DNA from: Cognatiyoonia sp965661665
GTDB taxonomy: Bacteria > Pseudomonadota > Alphaproteobacteria > Rhodobacterales > Rhodobacteraceae
NCBI RefSeq assembly: GCF_965661665.1
Contig: NZ_CBFIEO010000003.1
Location: 102,593-166,592, forward strand
Direction: 5' to 3'
Length of the DNA: 64,000 bases
The notes beneath the pieces are model-generated. The model saw only the letters and a list, made by a program, of their open reading frames with translations. It searched no databases and was not told the origin of the DNA. Of the stretch, positions 16,212 to 26,363 are shown piece after piece (position 1 is the first letter of the stretch; each line of letters opens with the position of its first letter). A program made the translations under genes and the position numbers.

Positions 16212-16982
16212 ATGCGGCGTTTTGCCTTGAAAATTGAGTACAATGGCCAGCCCTTTTCCGGCTGGCAGAGACAGCCCGCGCTGCCGACAGTACAGGGCGC
16301 GATTGAAGCGGCTTTGGCGAAGCTGGAGCCGGGTGAGCACACCATCGCAGCAGCCGGGCGGACCGATGCTGGCGTCCATGCGACCGGGCAAGTGGCACAT
16401 TGCGATCTGGCGAAGGACTGGGATGCGTTTCGATTGATGGAAGCGCTCAATTATCATTTGAAGCCGAACCCTGTTGCGATCATCGACTGTGCCCGCGTCT
16501 CAGACGACTGGCACGCCAGATTCTCAGCGGTCGAACGGCGCTATTTGTTCAAATTGGTCAGTCGCCGCGCACCATTAACCTTTGAGGCTAGGACGCAATG
16601 GCGCGTGAACCACACGCTTGATTTGGATGCGATGCAGCGTGCGGCGGCGCATTTGCTGGGCCGCCATGACTTCACGACCTTCCGCTCCTCCATCTGTCAG
16701 GCGGACAGCCCTGAACGCACCTTAGATGAGCTAAGCATTACCGAGCAAGAGACAGCATCCGGTCAACTTTTTGAGTTCACCGTGCGCGCGCGATCCTTCC
16801 TCCACAACCAAGTGCGCAGCTTTGTTGGTACATTGGAGCGCGTAGGCGCCGGCGCATGGGAGCCAGAGGACGTGAAGACCGCGCTCGAAGCACGGGATCG
16901 CGCCGCCTGCGGCCCCGTTTGCCCGCCAGATGGTCTTTATCTGGCGGCTGTCAAATATCCAGAGGAACCCTTTACCTCCTGA
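16212..16982 (+). CDS. truA: tRNA pseudouridine(38-40) synthase TruA
   Basis: Makes pseudouridine at positions 38, 39 and 40 of the tRNA anticodon arm. The catalytic aspartate lies in AAGRTDAGVHATGQVAH near residue 56. FRSSICQADSPERTLDEL and FLHNQVRSFVGTLERVG are further family blocks. The chosen ATG at 16212 gives MRRFALKIEYNGQPFSGWQRQ, the universal start; the frame is open 36 bases upstream without homology. Length 256 residues. Transcribed divergently from the dead ycjX. The 270 bases between it and acs hold only the acs terminator and a weak GC-rich inverted repeat. Confidence 0.96.
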   Translation: MRRFALKIEYNGQPFSGWQRQPALPTVQGAIEAALAKLEPGEHTIAAAGRTDAGVHATGQVAHCDLAKDWDAFRLMEALNYHLKPNPVAIIDCARVSDDWHARFSAVERRYLFKLVSRRAPLTFEARTQWRVNHTLDLDAMQRAAAHLLGRHDFTTFRSSICQADSPERTLDELSITEQETASGQLFEFTVRARSFLHNQVRSFVGTLERVGAGAWEPEDVKTALEARDRAACGPVCPPDGLYLAAVKYPEEPFTS

Positions 16983-17215
16983 GACATTGGACTCATCAGC
17001 TCTGACGTCAAACAATAGCAAGGACGGAGTCAAGTTGACCTAGCGGCAAATGGCCGATTTGGAGGCTCTTTGAAATAACCGACAAGATATGGGGAAATTG
17101 CGGTAATTTTTGGCAACAGTGCGGTGAACAGGCAGTCAGAGCGGCCGAAAACGACTGAGCAACCGCGAATCACGACAGGACCAGCCTTTGCGGCCGGTCC
17201 GTGCTCAAGCCGTGT

Positions 17216-17247
17216 TTGAAAAGCGGGCCCACCTAGACAGTGGGCCC
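17216..17247 (-). terminator. terminator of acs
   Basis: GGGCCCAC (17225-17232) pairs with GTGGGCCC (17240-17247), followed on the minus strand by GCTTTTCAAA. It starts 8 bases past the acs stop. Confidence 0.75.
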
Positions 17248-17254
17248 AATCCGC

Positions 17255-19207
17255 TTAGCTGCGGTTCATTCGGTGCTCGATCAAGTCATCGACAACGGAT
17301 GGATCTGCCAAGGTCGAGGTATCGCCAAGCGCGCCAAAATCACCCTCTGCAATCTTGCGCAGGATGCGGCGCATGATCTTGCCAGAGCGGGTTTTTGGCA
17401 GGCCCGGCGCCCATTGGATGAGGTCCGGTTTGGCGATGGGGCCGATTTCCGAACGAACCCAGGTTTCGAGTTCCTTGCGCAGCTCTTCCGACGGTTCCTC
17501 CCCACCCATCAAGGTCACATAAGCGTAGATGCCCTGCCCTTTGATGTCATGCGGGTAGCCAACGACAGCGCTTTCAGCGACTTTCGGATGCGCGACAAGG
17601 GCGCTTTCCACCTCTGCCGTGCCCATGCGGTGGCCTGAGACGTTGATGACGTCGTCAACGCGACCAGTGATCCAGTAGTACCCATCCTCATCACGACGGC
17701 AGCCGTCACCTGTGAAGTAGTAATTCTTGTAGTCGGCGAAATAGGTCTTCTCGAACCGCTGATGATCACCCCAGACGGTGCGCATTTGCGAGGGCCAGCT
17801 GTCTTTCATGCAGAGCACGCCTTCGGCGGATGTCTCATGAATTTCCTCGCCGGAGGTTGGCTCAAGAATGACCGGCTGAATGCCGAAGAAGGGAAGGGTT
17901 GCAGAGCCGGGTTTGGTCGTTGTGGCACCGGGCAGCGGGGTCAACAGATGACCGCCGGTTTCTGTCTGCCACCATGTGTCGACAATCGGGACGTTTCCGC
18001 CGCCAACAACTTCATGATACCAATTCCACGCTTCTGGATTGATGGGTTCACCGACCGTTCCGAGGACTTTTAGATCGCTCAGGTCGTACTTTGTGACCCA
18101 CTCGTCCCCCTGCCCCATCAGCGCGCGAATTGCGGTCGGGGCGGTGTAGAATTGGTTTACCTTGTGCTTCTCACACACTGACCAGAAGCGACCTGCATCT
18201 GGGTAGGTTGGCACGCCTTCAAACATTAACGTCGTCGCCCCGTTGGCGAGCGGACCATAGACAATGTAGCTGTGGCCCGTGACCCAGCCCACGTCTGCGG
18301 TGCACCAAAAGATGTCGCCATCGTGATAATCGAACGTGTATTGATGCGTCATGGAGGCGTAAACGATGTACCCGCCTGTCGTATGCACGACACCTTTGGG
18401 CATACCGGTTGAACCCGATGTGTAGAGAATGAAAAGCGGGTCTTCCGCGTTCATCTCTTCCGGTGGACAGTCAGCGCTGACGGTTGCCTCAACCTCATGC
18501 AGCCAGAAGTCGCGGCCGCCTGTCATCGGCACATCGCAGCCAGTGCGACGCACGACGAGCATTTTGCTGTCGACCTCGATCTTCTGGAACGCGGCGTCTG
18601 CATTGGTTTTGAGCGGCGTGTTTCGGCCACCGCGCGGCGCTTCATCGGCAGTGATCACAACCTTCGCCTCAGATCCGTTCACACGCGCGGCAAGTGCGTC
18701 TGCGGAGAAGCCTGCGAAAACGACGGAGTGGATGGCACCGATACGCGCACAGGCGAGCATCGCGTAGGCCGCTTGCGGGATCATAGGCATGTAGATGACA
18801 ACACGATCGCCTTTACCAACACCCAATTCTTTCAAAACGTTGGAGAATTTGCAGACGTCGTGGTGAAGCTCTTTGTAAGTAATGTGCTTGGCGTCATCGT
18901 TCGGGTTGTCCGGCTCCCAAATGATCGCGGTCTGATCCCCGCGCTCGGCTAGATGGCGGTCGATGCAGTTGGCGGCGACATTCAAGCTACCGTCTTCAAA
19001 CCAATTGATGCTGATGTTGCCGGGCGCGAAGCTGACGTCTTTCACCTTGGAATAGGGTTTCATCCAGTCGACGCGTTGGCCATGCTCCCGCCAAAACCCT
19101 TCAGGGTCGGAGATCGATTGCGCGTACATCTCATCATACTTGGTTTTATCGGCATGTGCGCCTGCGGCCATCGCGCTGGATGGTGGATATGTCGTATCGG
19201 ATGACAT
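17255..19207 (-). CDS. acs: acetyl-CoA synthetase (AMP-forming)
   Basis: Activates acetate to acetyl-CoA through acetyl-AMP. Length 650 residues. ATP-binding motif YTSGSTGMPKGVVHT near residue 265; TWWQTETGGH and YFTGDGCRRDEDGYYWITGR are later adenylate-forming motifs; LPKTRSGKIMRRILR near 605 contains the lysine acetylated by Pat-type regulators in this family. The frame is open to 19639, but the ATG at 19207 is preceded by GGGGAG and gives the usual MSSDTTYPPSS start. It is a single-gene transcript with its own terminator; the 226 bases upstream hold its promoter, not resolved. Confidence 0.96.
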   Translation of the reverse strand: MSSDTTYPPSSAMAAGAHADKTKYDEMYAQSISDPEGFWREHGQRVDWMKPYSKVKDVSFAPGNISINWFEDGSLNVAANCIDRHLAERGDQTAIIWEPDNPNDDAKHITYKELHHDVCKFSNVLKELGVGKGDRVVIYMPMIPQAAYAMLACARIGAIHSVVFAGFSADALAARVNGSEAKVVITADEAPRGGRNTPLKTNADAAFQKIEVDSKMLVVRRTGCDVPMTGGRDFWLHEVEATVSADCPPEEMNAEDPLFILYTSGSTGMPKGVVHTTGGYIVYASMTHQYTFDYHDGDIFWCTADVGWVTGHSYIVYGPLANGATTLMFEGVPTYPDAGRFWSVCEKHKVNQFYTAPTAIRALMGQGDEWVTKYDLSDLKVLGTVGEPINPEAWNWYHEVVGGGNVPIVDTWWQTETGGHLLTPLPGATTTKPGSATLPFFGIQPVILEPTSGEEIHETSAEGVLCMKDSWPSQMRTVWGDHQRFEKTYFADYKNYYFTGDGCRRDEDGYYWITGRVDDVINVSGHRMGTAEVESALVAHPKVAESAVVGYPHDIKGQGIYAYVTLMGGEEPSEELRKELETWVRSEIGPIAKPDLIQWAPGLPKTRSGKIMRRILRKIAEGDFGALGDTSTLADPSVVDDLIEHRMNRS

Positions 19208-19433
19208 GGTGAACTCCCCTTGGTGTTGCTTCGCCACAGTGTGACCGGTCGCGTGCGACCTCCTCCGCCATGCATCATGAGCAATTCGATTGCTTTGCCA
19301 AGTCAATGCGGATGTATATCCACGCTCTTTGTAAAGAAAATCGACAAATTTCCGTTGGGGTTGAGAGTTTTTTGACAATGGGTCGAGGAATTTGAACCTT
19401 TTTAGGCTGCGGGAAGTGCAATAGCTCAAAGGT

Positions 19434-19649
19434 ATGAGCACAATTCTGATCTTGGGAGCCGCCAATTGGGCCGATGGCCCATCGCCCGCTTTGAAGCGGC
19501 GGCGCTTACACGCGGCCGAGGTTTGGAAAGCGCGGCCGGCGTCATGGGTCATCGCCTGCGGTGGCGTCGGGGACCATCCTCCAGCCGAAGCCACCGTCTT
19601 GCGCGATGTTTTGGAAGATGCCGGTGTGGCGCCGGACAAGATTCTTTAG
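19434..19649 (+). pseudogene. truncated YdcF/DUF218-like gene
   Basis: The first 71 codons read as the N-terminal third of a DUF218 (YdcF/SanA/ElyC-type) protein: STILILGAANWADGPSP, LHAAEVWKARP, WVIACGGVGDHPPAEATVL and LRDVLEDAGVAPDKIL. The frame then stops at TAG, where homologues continue for about 100 residues with a conserved region around the histidine-rich second half. From 19650 to 19864 no convincing continuation was found in any frame, so the gene looks truncated. Small chance that it is a functional short variant. Confidence 0.6.
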
Positions 19650-19864
19650 GAGTGCCATCGCCGCTTGACCACACGCCAAGCCCCGCCGCGAACGGCAAAG
19701 GCATCAATACCAGCCCGTCAGTAATCGCTTTATTCACAAGGACCCGTTCGTGATGGCAGTGCATCAACGAAGGGTCTGGCCCAGCGTGCAGCCGCCCGTT
19801 TCAATCGCGAAACGGTCTACTAGACCAATGGTAAACGTCTCTTTGGAGGACCATGACGGTGCCC

Positions 19865-20266
19865 TTAGGCCCCAACGTCTGGTGAGGGCACAATCTGCAC
19901 GCCCGCGATGCGCCAGCCATCGGCCGTATGGATCATCTGATATTCCAGCACGTGGATGCCGCCCGTCATGTCACGCAGCATCAAACGCTGGATTTGTACC
20001 ATGCCGCGGTCTTGAAGTTCCAGAAAGCGAACGTCGCGGTTACTCCACACCATTGGGTAGCCGCGCTGCACCATCATGCCAAAGTTCTGCGGGTTGCCGA
20101 ACATGCCTTGAATATTCGGCGCGGCATATTGGAACGCATTTTCAATGTCGCGGTCATTGAAAGCCTGCAATTGGCTGCCAATCACATCCTCAATCGCCGC
20201 TTCCGACTGCGCGAAAGCGGAGGAGGCCATCATCACCAAGCCGATGATAAGTCCAAAGAATTTCAT
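19865..20266 (-). CDS. DUF4864 exported protein
   Basis: A 133-residue protein with a clear signal peptide (KFFGLIIGLVMMASSAFA, cleavage after about residue 19). The mature part, AIEDVIGSQLQAFNDRDIENAFQYAAP then FLELQDRGMVQIQRLMLRD and VLEYQMIHTADGWRIAGVQI, is the SnoaL/NTF2-like pattern of DUF4864. It is periplasmic with unknown role. Lies 82 bases downstream of lysK on the same strand. Confidence 0.85.
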   Translation of the reverse strand: MKFFGLIIGLVMMASSAFAQSEAAIEDVIGSQLQAFNDRDIENAFQYAAPNIQGMFGNPQNFGMMVQRGYPMVWSNRDVRFLELQDRGMVQIQRLMLRDMTGGIHVLEYQMIHTADGWRIAGVQIVPSPDVGA

Positions 20267-20347
20267 TGCCGTCTCCCCGTTTGTTATTCCCTCGTGCTCT
20301 TCATACGCAGGAAAGACCCAAATGGTTTGACTTTTATTATCCTAAGG

Positions 20348-21919
20348 TCAAGCGGCGGAGAGGCGACCTTCGATCAATGCGATCGTTTCGTCGATCCCGT
20401 AGAGCGCGATGAAGCCGCCGAAACGCGGGCCTTGTGATGCCCCAAGCAGCACCTCATAGAGCGCAGTAAACCATGCGCGGAGGGGGTCGAACTCATGCTC
20501 TTTACCAACGGCGAAGACCATTGATTGCAGCTCTTCCGCATCAAGACAGCCATCCCATGATTTGAGGCGCGTGACCAAGTCCTCCATTGCCGCGCGTTCC
20601 TGATCGGTTGGCGCACGGAAGACCTTTGTCGGTTTCACGAAGTCGTTGTAGTAGCGCACAGCGAAACCAGCGGCCTGATCCATCTGCGGGTTCTTTTCAG
20701 CCGATGCCTCGGGCGCGTAACGCTGGATAAAGCCCCAAAGCGTATCCTTGACTTCCGCGCCGGAAACGGATGCCAGATTGAGCAGCATGGCAAACGGCAC
20801 GACCATATCGGACGCAGGCACATTTTGCCCGTGGATGTGAAAGACAGGATTGTTCATCCGGGCCGCCTCATCCTGATCAGCATAGGCGCGCAGCTGTTGA
20901 TGGTATTCGTCCACGGCCTTTGGGATTACATCGAAATGCATCCGCTTTGCCGTCTTTGGCTTCTGATACATGAAGTACGACAAGCTTTCGGTTGACGCAT
21001 AGGACAGCCATTCGTTGATAGAGATGCCATTGCCAGATGACTTCGAAATCTTTTGGCCTTTCTCATCCAAGAAAAGTTCGTAAGAGAAATGGTTCGGTTT
21101 CTTGCCGCCCAAAATCTCACAAATACGGTCATAGATCGCGGTGTTGGTCGCGTGCTCTTTGCCGTACATCTCAAAATCTACGTCGAGCGCGGCCCAGCGC
21201 GCACCAAAATCCGGCTTCCATTGAAGTTTGACGTTGCCGCCGGTGACGGGCAGCGTCCATTCCTTGCCGTCGTCATCGTCGAACGTGACAGTGTGGTTGA
21301 CATTATCGACATGCTTCATTGGCACGTAGAGTACGCGGCCCGTTTCTGGATGGATTGGTAGGAAAATCGAATAGGTTGCTGCGCGTTCTTCGCGCAGTGA
21401 TTTCAGCATCACCTTCATCACGTCATCATAACGTTCAGCGGCGCGCTTCAGCACGCCGTCGAATTGGCCAGAACGATAGAACTCGCGAGCGGAGTAGAAC
21501 TCATACTCAAACCCAAATGTGTCGAGGAACCGGCGAAGCATCGCGTTATTGTGGTGGCCAAAGCTTTCGTGCGTGCCGAATGGGTCTGGCACAGACGTCA
21601 GAGGACGGTGCATATGTTCAGCCAGCATCTCTTGCTGCGGCACGTTGCTCGGTACTTTGCGCATGCCATCTAGATCGTCAGAGAAACAGATCAGTTTCGT
21701 TGGAATGTCCGAGATCACCTCAAACGCACGGCGGATCATAGTCGTGCGGAGCACCTCACCGAATGTTCCGATGTGTGGCAAACCCGAAGGCCCATAGCCG
21801 GTCTCAAAGAGAACATAGCCCTTCTCCGGCGGCGCATTTTCATAACGTTTGAGCAAAGCGCGCGCCTCTACAAAGGGCCAGGCCTTCGAATTCATCGCTG
21901 CATCGCGCAAAGTGCTCAT
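20348..21919 (-). CDS. lysK: lysyl-tRNA synthetase, class I
   Basis: Charges tRNA-Lys. This is the archaeal-type class I enzyme common in alphaproteobacteria. The HIGH-like motif GPSGLPHIGTFGEV lies near residue 43 and the KMSKS-like motif KISKSSGNG near 290. Length 523 residues from the ATG at 21919 (MSTLRDAAMNSKAWPFVEA). The longer open frame to 21997 has no homology. It is alone in its transcript or heads one with the DUF4864 gene. Confidence 0.95.
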   Translation of the reverse strand: MSTLRDAAMNSKAWPFVEARALLKRYENAPPEKGYVLFETGYGPSGLPHIGTFGEVLRTTMIRRAFEVISDIPTKLICFSDDLDGMRKVPSNVPQQEMLAEHMHRPLTSVPDPFGTHESFGHHNNAMLRRFLDTFGFEYEFYSAREFYRSGQFDGVLKRAAERYDDVMKVMLKSLREERAATYSIFLPIHPETGRVLYVPMKHVDNVNHTVTFDDDDGKEWTLPVTGGNVKLQWKPDFGARWAALDVDFEMYGKEHATNTAIYDRICEILGGKKPNHFSYELFLDEKGQKISKSSGNGISINEWLSYASTESLSYFMYQKPKTAKRMHFDVIPKAVDEYHQQLRAYADQDEAARMNNPVFHIHGQNVPASDMVVPFAMLLNLASVSGAEVKDTLWGFIQRYAPEASAEKNPQMDQAAGFAVRYYNDFVKPTKVFRAPTDQERAAMEDLVTRLKSWDGCLDAEELQSMVFAVGKEHEFDPLRAWFTALYEVLLGASQGPRFGGFIALYGIDETIALIEGRLSAA

Positions 21920-22029
21920 TTTGCTGTCTCTCAGATAGGATCGCGGAATGCCGCGACAGAACCCGCACTCCCTATTGCGAGGAGGCGGCAGGGTCAATAA
22001 ATGTAAAAGGTGAAGATGAAGGATTGTTT

Positions 22030-22449
22030 ATGACCATTGATACGCCCCTGACGGCGCAGGACGCGCTGATTGCCCTGATGATTACGGTTTCTGCGTCAGA
22101 TGAGAATATTCGGACGGCAGAGTTGGTGAAGATCAACAACGCGGTCAACCACCTCCCGGTCTTTGCTGGCTACGACTCGGAGCGGCTTCCGAATATGTCG
22201 CAGATGCTTTTCGATCTTTTTGAGCAAGAAGACGGGCTAGAGGCATTATTTGGCCTTGTCCGTGATGCCTTACCTGATCGCCTGTATGAGACCGCCTACG
22301 CTTTGGCCTGTGATGTGGCTGCGGCGGACGGTTCAATTTACGGCCCAGAAGCGCGGATGTTGGAAGAAATCCGTTACGAACTTGACCTCGACCGCCTGCA
22401 TGCCGCTGCGATCGAACGCGGCGCGCGGGCGCGGCACATGACCGTCTAG
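22030..22449 (+). CDS. TerB-family (tellurite resistance-like) protein
   Basis: A 139-residue cytosolic all-helical protein. TerB-type motifs: LTAQDALIALMITVSASDENIRTAELVKI (early acidic metal-binding segment) and YALACDVAAADGSIYGPEARMLEEI (second acidic segment). Found in many proteobacteria without any tellurite link. The ATG at 22030 has AAGGA upstream; a TTG two codons earlier is less likely. Its last 4 bases overlap the 3' end of convergent dacB. Confidence 0.82.
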   Translation: MTIDTPLTAQDALIALMITVSASDENIRTAELVKINNAVNHLPVFAGYDSERLPNMSQMLFDLFEQEDGLEALFGLVRDALPDRLYETAYALACDVAAADGSIYGPEARMLEEIRYELDLDRLHAAAIERGARARHMTV

Positions 22450-23954
22450 GCGTCGCCTGTTCGCGCCCAATATTGGATCAATTGCTGTTGAAGCCACCGC
22501 GCGCGGTTGGCATAGGTGAGCGCCCCGCGTGGGCGGTCATTGCCACTAAGTTTCCCTGCTTCGCGGGCCTTTAGATCAGCGGCGAAGAATGCAAATGCCA
22601 GATCCCTGCCGCCTGCAGTTCTGATATAACCAGCCAGCGAATTGACGAAGTTAAGCGTGCCCGTTTTGGCGCGAACCAAACCCTGAAAATTGGACAGGTC
22701 ATCGCGGTTTTCTGTCACCATTCGGACATCCCTGAGAACGGGGTGGAGCGTTTCGAACGCTCCTTTGCTGGTCAGCACGAGCACCATTTCGGTCGCGGTG
22801 ATGCGCGACGCGTCACCAAGTCCTGAGTGATCGACAAAGCGCGGTGCGGCGCCTGACTGACGCAAACACCACTGCGACATGTTCAGGGCGGAGGTTTGCA
22901 AATTGCGGTTTTGGCCGGTTCGACGGTTCGTCGCGGTCATCCCGCACGCTTCCGCCGTGATATTGGTCGAATACCGCAGCATACTGCGCACCACGTCGCG
23001 CATGGGCAGGCTGACCAATGTTGCAAGGGTTGTGCCGGATGGGACTGCAGCGCTCAGTTTTGCGGGTTTGAGTACGATCCCTTGCGACCGCGCGAAGGTC
23101 TGGAAGACGTCGCCGACGTACAACGCCGGCTCACGAACCGGTAGCCAGCGTGAACCGAAATCACCCAGCGCCCCTTTGGCCACAGACCAATCATCAAATG
23201 CCCCAAGGTCGCGGTATTGATATACGGGCGCGGGCCGCTCAACGACGCGCATGCGGGAGACCGTCACATCCGCACGATAGGAGGCACTGCGCGCATCCAT
23301 CGTGATATCATAGTCATCGCCGTTTTGCTTCCACTCAAAATGGACGCGGTTGAAGTTGAGATTTAAGCCAGCGACGGCGGGATTGTAACCAAGGTGGTCT
23401 TTCTGTTCTGGATCAATCTCCTCCACCCGTTTGAGCGCCCCGCCCCAGACCAAAAAGTCCCCGCGCACCTCCCGAATGCCCGTCTCTTTCAGCATTTGAG
23501 CAAGCTCGGCAACATCGTCGGTCTGCAACTGCGGGTCGCCGCCGCCCGCGAGGATCAAATCACCGTTCAGGATGCCGTTCGAAATTGGACCATCCGCGAT
23601 AAGGCGCGTCTTGTATTGGAACCCGCCGCCGAGTGATTTCAGTGCATAAAGCCCTGTGACCGCTTTTGCGACACTTGCGGGCGGGAGGGATAAATCTCCA
23701 TCAATCGCCTCCAGAATTTCGCCGGTTTGCACATCTGCGACGGCGAACCCTATGTCACCTTTGATCGGCGCATTCTCGATATATTGACGGGTGTCGGGGC
23801 GTGACCTTGGGCGCAGGTCGGAGACGGGTTTTGGCGGCTGTTCAATCGGGCGACCGATCGGGCGCAAGGACGAAAGAGGCGCGTCGGCGACCGCAGCGGT
23901 TGCGAAAGCCGAGGCACCGCTGGCTAAGACCGCCCGTCTGGTCAGCTTTGCCAT
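22446..23954 (-). CDS. dacB: D-alanyl-D-alanine carboxypeptidase/endopeptidase (PBP4 family)
   Basis: Trims and opens peptidoglycan peptide cross-links in the periplasm. The N-terminus LTRRAVLASGASAFATAAVADA looks like a signal peptide with twin arginines. Penicillin-binding motifs are all present: ASVAKAVTG (SxxK) near residue 93, YSTNITAEA (SxN) near 335 and RAKTGTLNF (KTG) near 442. Length 502 residues, normal for PBP4. Its start overlaps the nadD stop by 13 bases, so the two are likely one operon. Confidence 0.94.
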   Translation of the reverse strand: MAKLTRRAVLASGASAFATAAVADAPLSSLRPIGRPIEQPPKPVSDLRPRSRPDTRQYIENAPIKGDIGFAVADVQTGEILEAIDGDLSLPPASVAKAVTGLYALKSLGGGFQYKTRLIADGPISNGILNGDLILAGGGDPQLQTDDVAELAQMLKETGIREVRGDFLVWGGALKRVEEIDPEQKDHLGYNPAVAGLNLNFNRVHFEWKQNGDDYDITMDARSASYRADVTVSRMRVVERPAPVYQYRDLGAFDDWSVAKGALGDFGSRWLPVREPALYVGDVFQTFARSQGIVLKPAKLSAAVPSGTTLATLVSLPMRDVVRSMLRYSTNITAEACGMTATNRRTGQNRNLQTSALNMSQWCLRQSGAAPRFVDHSGLGDASRITATEMVLVLTSKGAFETLHPVLRDVRMVTENRDDLSNFQGLVRAKTGTLNFVNSLAGYIRTAGGRDLAFAFFAADLKAREAGKLSGNDRPRGALTYANRARWLQQQLIQYWARTGDA

Positions 23955-24541
23955 TCACCGCGCTCCCTGATTGCGGTTGAAGAGGCATCCGACATCGGCA
24001 TATTGATAAAGCACCAGCTTGGGGCCTCTTGCTGGCCCAAAACACTGGCCGCACGCCCCGACAGCTTATGCTGACGGTAAACACGCGCCGCTCTCGACAT
24101 GCGCGCAGAAATCCGATCCCCCGGGCGTGCCATGACGCCAATGGGCACCGTTTCAATAATCCATTGCCAGTCTTGCCAGCGGTCAAACTGATCCAGATTG
24201 TCAGCCCCCATCAACCAGACGAACCGAACCCCAGGATAACGTCGAACCAGTTTTTGAATGGTTTCAGCGGTAAAGCGGGTCTGTAAACGCACCTCGATAT
24301 CCGTCACTTGCACCTTCGGGTGTTTCACCATCGCGCGGCAGGCTTGCATGCGTTCCTTAAGCGGCGCTGGGCCCCGCTTCTTCAAGGGATTGCCGGGGGA
24401 GACGAGCCACCAGAGTTGGTCTAATTCAAAACGTGTCAGAGCAGTCTTGCTGATGTGGACATGGCCCGCATGCGGCGGATCGAACGATCCCCCCAACAGG
24501 CCAACGACCTGCCCTTTCTTTGCAACGGGAAACCCCTGCAC
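23942..24541 (-). CDS. nadD: nicotinate-nucleotide adenylyltransferase
   Basis: Adenylates nicotinate mononucleotide in NAD biosynthesis. The nucleotidyltransferase motif GLLGGSFDPPHAGHVHIS lies near residues 14-31 and the closing motif DASSTAIRERGEW near 186, matching SSTxIR. Length 199 residues. The start used is the ATG giving MQGFPVAKKGQVVGLLGG; a slightly later start is possible. Overlaps dacB. NAD synthetase nadE is elsewhere in the window at 34.6-36.2 kb. Confidence 0.94.
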   Translation of the reverse strand: MQGFPVAKKGQVVGLLGGSFDPPHAGHVHISKTALTRFELDQLWWLVSPGNPLKKRGPAPLKERMQACRAMVKHPKVQVTDIEVRLQTRFTAETIQKLVRRYPGVRFVWLMGADNLDQFDRWQDWQWIIETVPIGVMARPGDRISARMSRAARVYRQHKLSGRAASVLGQQEAPSWCFINMPMSDASSTAIRERGEWQS

Positions 24542-24697
24542 CTATCCCTGCTCCCTTCAGCCATTCAGCTCAACGTACCGACAAACTTAACAGGCCCATG
24601 CCGGGCGAAAACCCCTAAATCAGGTGATGGAACCAGATTGCCGATATGTCACCACATCGTTATGAAGCGCGAAAGCAAGTCGTGAAGGGGATGCCGT

Positions 24698-26353
24698 ATG
24701 GCCAGCTATCAGTTCGTCTATTTCATGGATGGCGTGTCAAAGACCTATCCGGGCGGGAAAAAGGTGTTCGAGAATATCCGGCTGAACTTCTTACCGGGTG
24801 TGAAGATCGGTGTGGTTGGCGTGAACGGCACCGGTAAATCCACATTGATGCGGATCATGGCCGGACAAGACAAAGAATTCTCAGGTGAGGCTTGGGCCGC
24901 CGAGGGGGCTAAGGTCGGCTATCTGCCGCAGGAGCCAGAGCTCGACGCAAGTCTGAGCGTCCGTGAGAATGTGATGTTGGGCGTGGCAGAGAAGAAAGCG
25001 GTCCTTGATCGCTACAATGAGCTCGCCATGAACTATTCCGAAGAAACCGCCGATGAGATGGCGAAGCTCCAGGATGAGATTGACGCGCAAAACCTTTGGG
25101 ATCTTGATGCGCAAATCGACGTTTCGATGGAGGCGCTCCGCTGTCCACCGGATGACGCGAATGTTGAAACGCTTTCGGGTGGTGAAAAACGCCGTGTCGC
25201 TCTGTGTAAACTGCTGCTCGAAGCGCCTGATATGCTGCTGCTCGACGAACCAACAAACCACTTGGACGCCGAAACAATCGCATGGTTACAACAGCACCTG
25301 ATCGACTACAAAGGTACGTGCCTGATCGTCACCCACGACCGCTATTTCCTTGATGCCATCACGGGCTGGATTTTGGAGTTGGATCGCGGCTCCGGCATCC
25401 CGCATGAGGGCAATTATTCGAGCTGGCTTGAAGCGAAAGCGAAGCGGCTTGAGCAAGAGGCCAAAGAAGATAAATCCCGTCAGCGCACCTTGGAGCGGGA
25501 GCTTGAATGGATGCGTCAGGGCGCGAAGGCACGTCAGGCGAAATCGAAAGCCCGTATCTCTGCCTATAACGACCTCGCGAACCAGTCCGAGCGTGAAAAA
25601 GTAGGCCGCGCCCAGATCATCATTCCAAATGGCCCGCGACTAGGCTCGAAAGTGATCGAGGTTGAGGGGCTGAAGAAAGCGATGGGTGACAAGCTCTTGA
25701 TTGAAGGCTTGAGCTTTGATCTGCCGCCGGGCGGGATCGTCGGTGTGATCGGCCCGAACGGTGCGGGTAAGTCGACACTGTTTTCCATGCTGACAGGTCA
25801 GTTGGAACCCGATGAGGGGTCAGTGTCCTATGGCGACACTGTGGAACTCGCCTACGTCGATCAGTCGCGCGATGCGCTGAACGCCGAATCAACTGTCTGG
25901 GAAGAGATCACAGGCGGCGCAGAAATCATCGAATTGGGCGATGCCCAAATGAATTCGCGTGCCTATTGCTCCGCCTTCAACTTCAAAGGTGGCGATCAGC
26001 AGAAAAAAGTTGGTGTGCTGTCGGGGGGGGAGCGCAACCGCGTCCACATGGCAAAACTGCTGAAGTCTGGCGGCAACGTCTTGTTGCTCGACGAACCGAC
26101 GAACGACCTTGATGTGGAAACGCTGCGTGCGCTTGAAGATGCTCTGACAACCTTTGCCGGATGCGCCGTCGTGATCTCTCACGACCGTTTTTTCCTCGAC
26201 CGGATTTGCACGCATATTCTTGCGTTTGAGGGCAACGCACATGTTGAGTGGTTCCAAGGGAACTTTGAGGACTACGAAGAAGACAAAAAGCGACGTTTGG
26301 GTGCGGATGCATTGGAACCTAAGCGCATGAAACATAAGAAATTCGTGCGGTAA
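24698..26353 (+). CDS. ettA: energy-dependent translational throttle protein EttA (ABC-F)
   Basis: ABC-F ATPase that binds the ribosomal E site and gates entry into elongation according to ATP level. Length 551 residues. First cassette: GVNGTGKST near residue 44 and TLSGGEKRRVALCKLL near 160, with Walker B LLLDEPTNHLD. Linker with charged helices (EWMRQGAKARQAKSKARI). Second cassette: GPNGAGKST near 352 and LSGGERNRVHMAKLL near 445. The start MASYQFVYFMDGVSKTYPGG and the conserved end MKHKKFVR identify EttA rather than Uup or YheS. GAAGGGG lies 8 bases upstream of ATG. Confidence 0.95.
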   Translation: MASYQFVYFMDGVSKTYPGGKKVFENIRLNFLPGVKIGVVGVNGTGKSTLMRIMAGQDKEFSGEAWAAEGAKVGYLPQEPELDASLSVRENVMLGVAEKKAVLDRYNELAMNYSEETADEMAKLQDEIDAQNLWDLDAQIDVSMEALRCPPDDANVETLSGGEKRRVALCKLLLEAPDMLLLDEPTNHLDAETIAWLQQHLIDYKGTCLIVTHDRYFLDAITGWILELDRGSGIPHEGNYSSWLEAKAKRLEQEAKEDKSRQRTLERELEWMRQGAKARQAKSKARISAYNDLANQSEREKVGRAQIIIPNGPRLGSKVIEVEGLKKAMGDKLLIEGLSFDLPPGGIVGVIGPNGAGKSTLFSMLTGQLEPDEGSVSYGDTVELAYVDQSRDALNAESTVWEEITGGAEIIELGDAQMNSRAYCSAFNFKGGDQQKKVGVLSGGERNRVHMAKLLKSGGNVLLLDEPTNDLDVETLRALEDALTTFAGCAVVISHDRFFLDRICTHILAFEGNAHVEWFQGNFEDYEEDKKRRLGADALEPKRMKHKKFVR

Positions 26354-26363
26354 TTGAGTATTT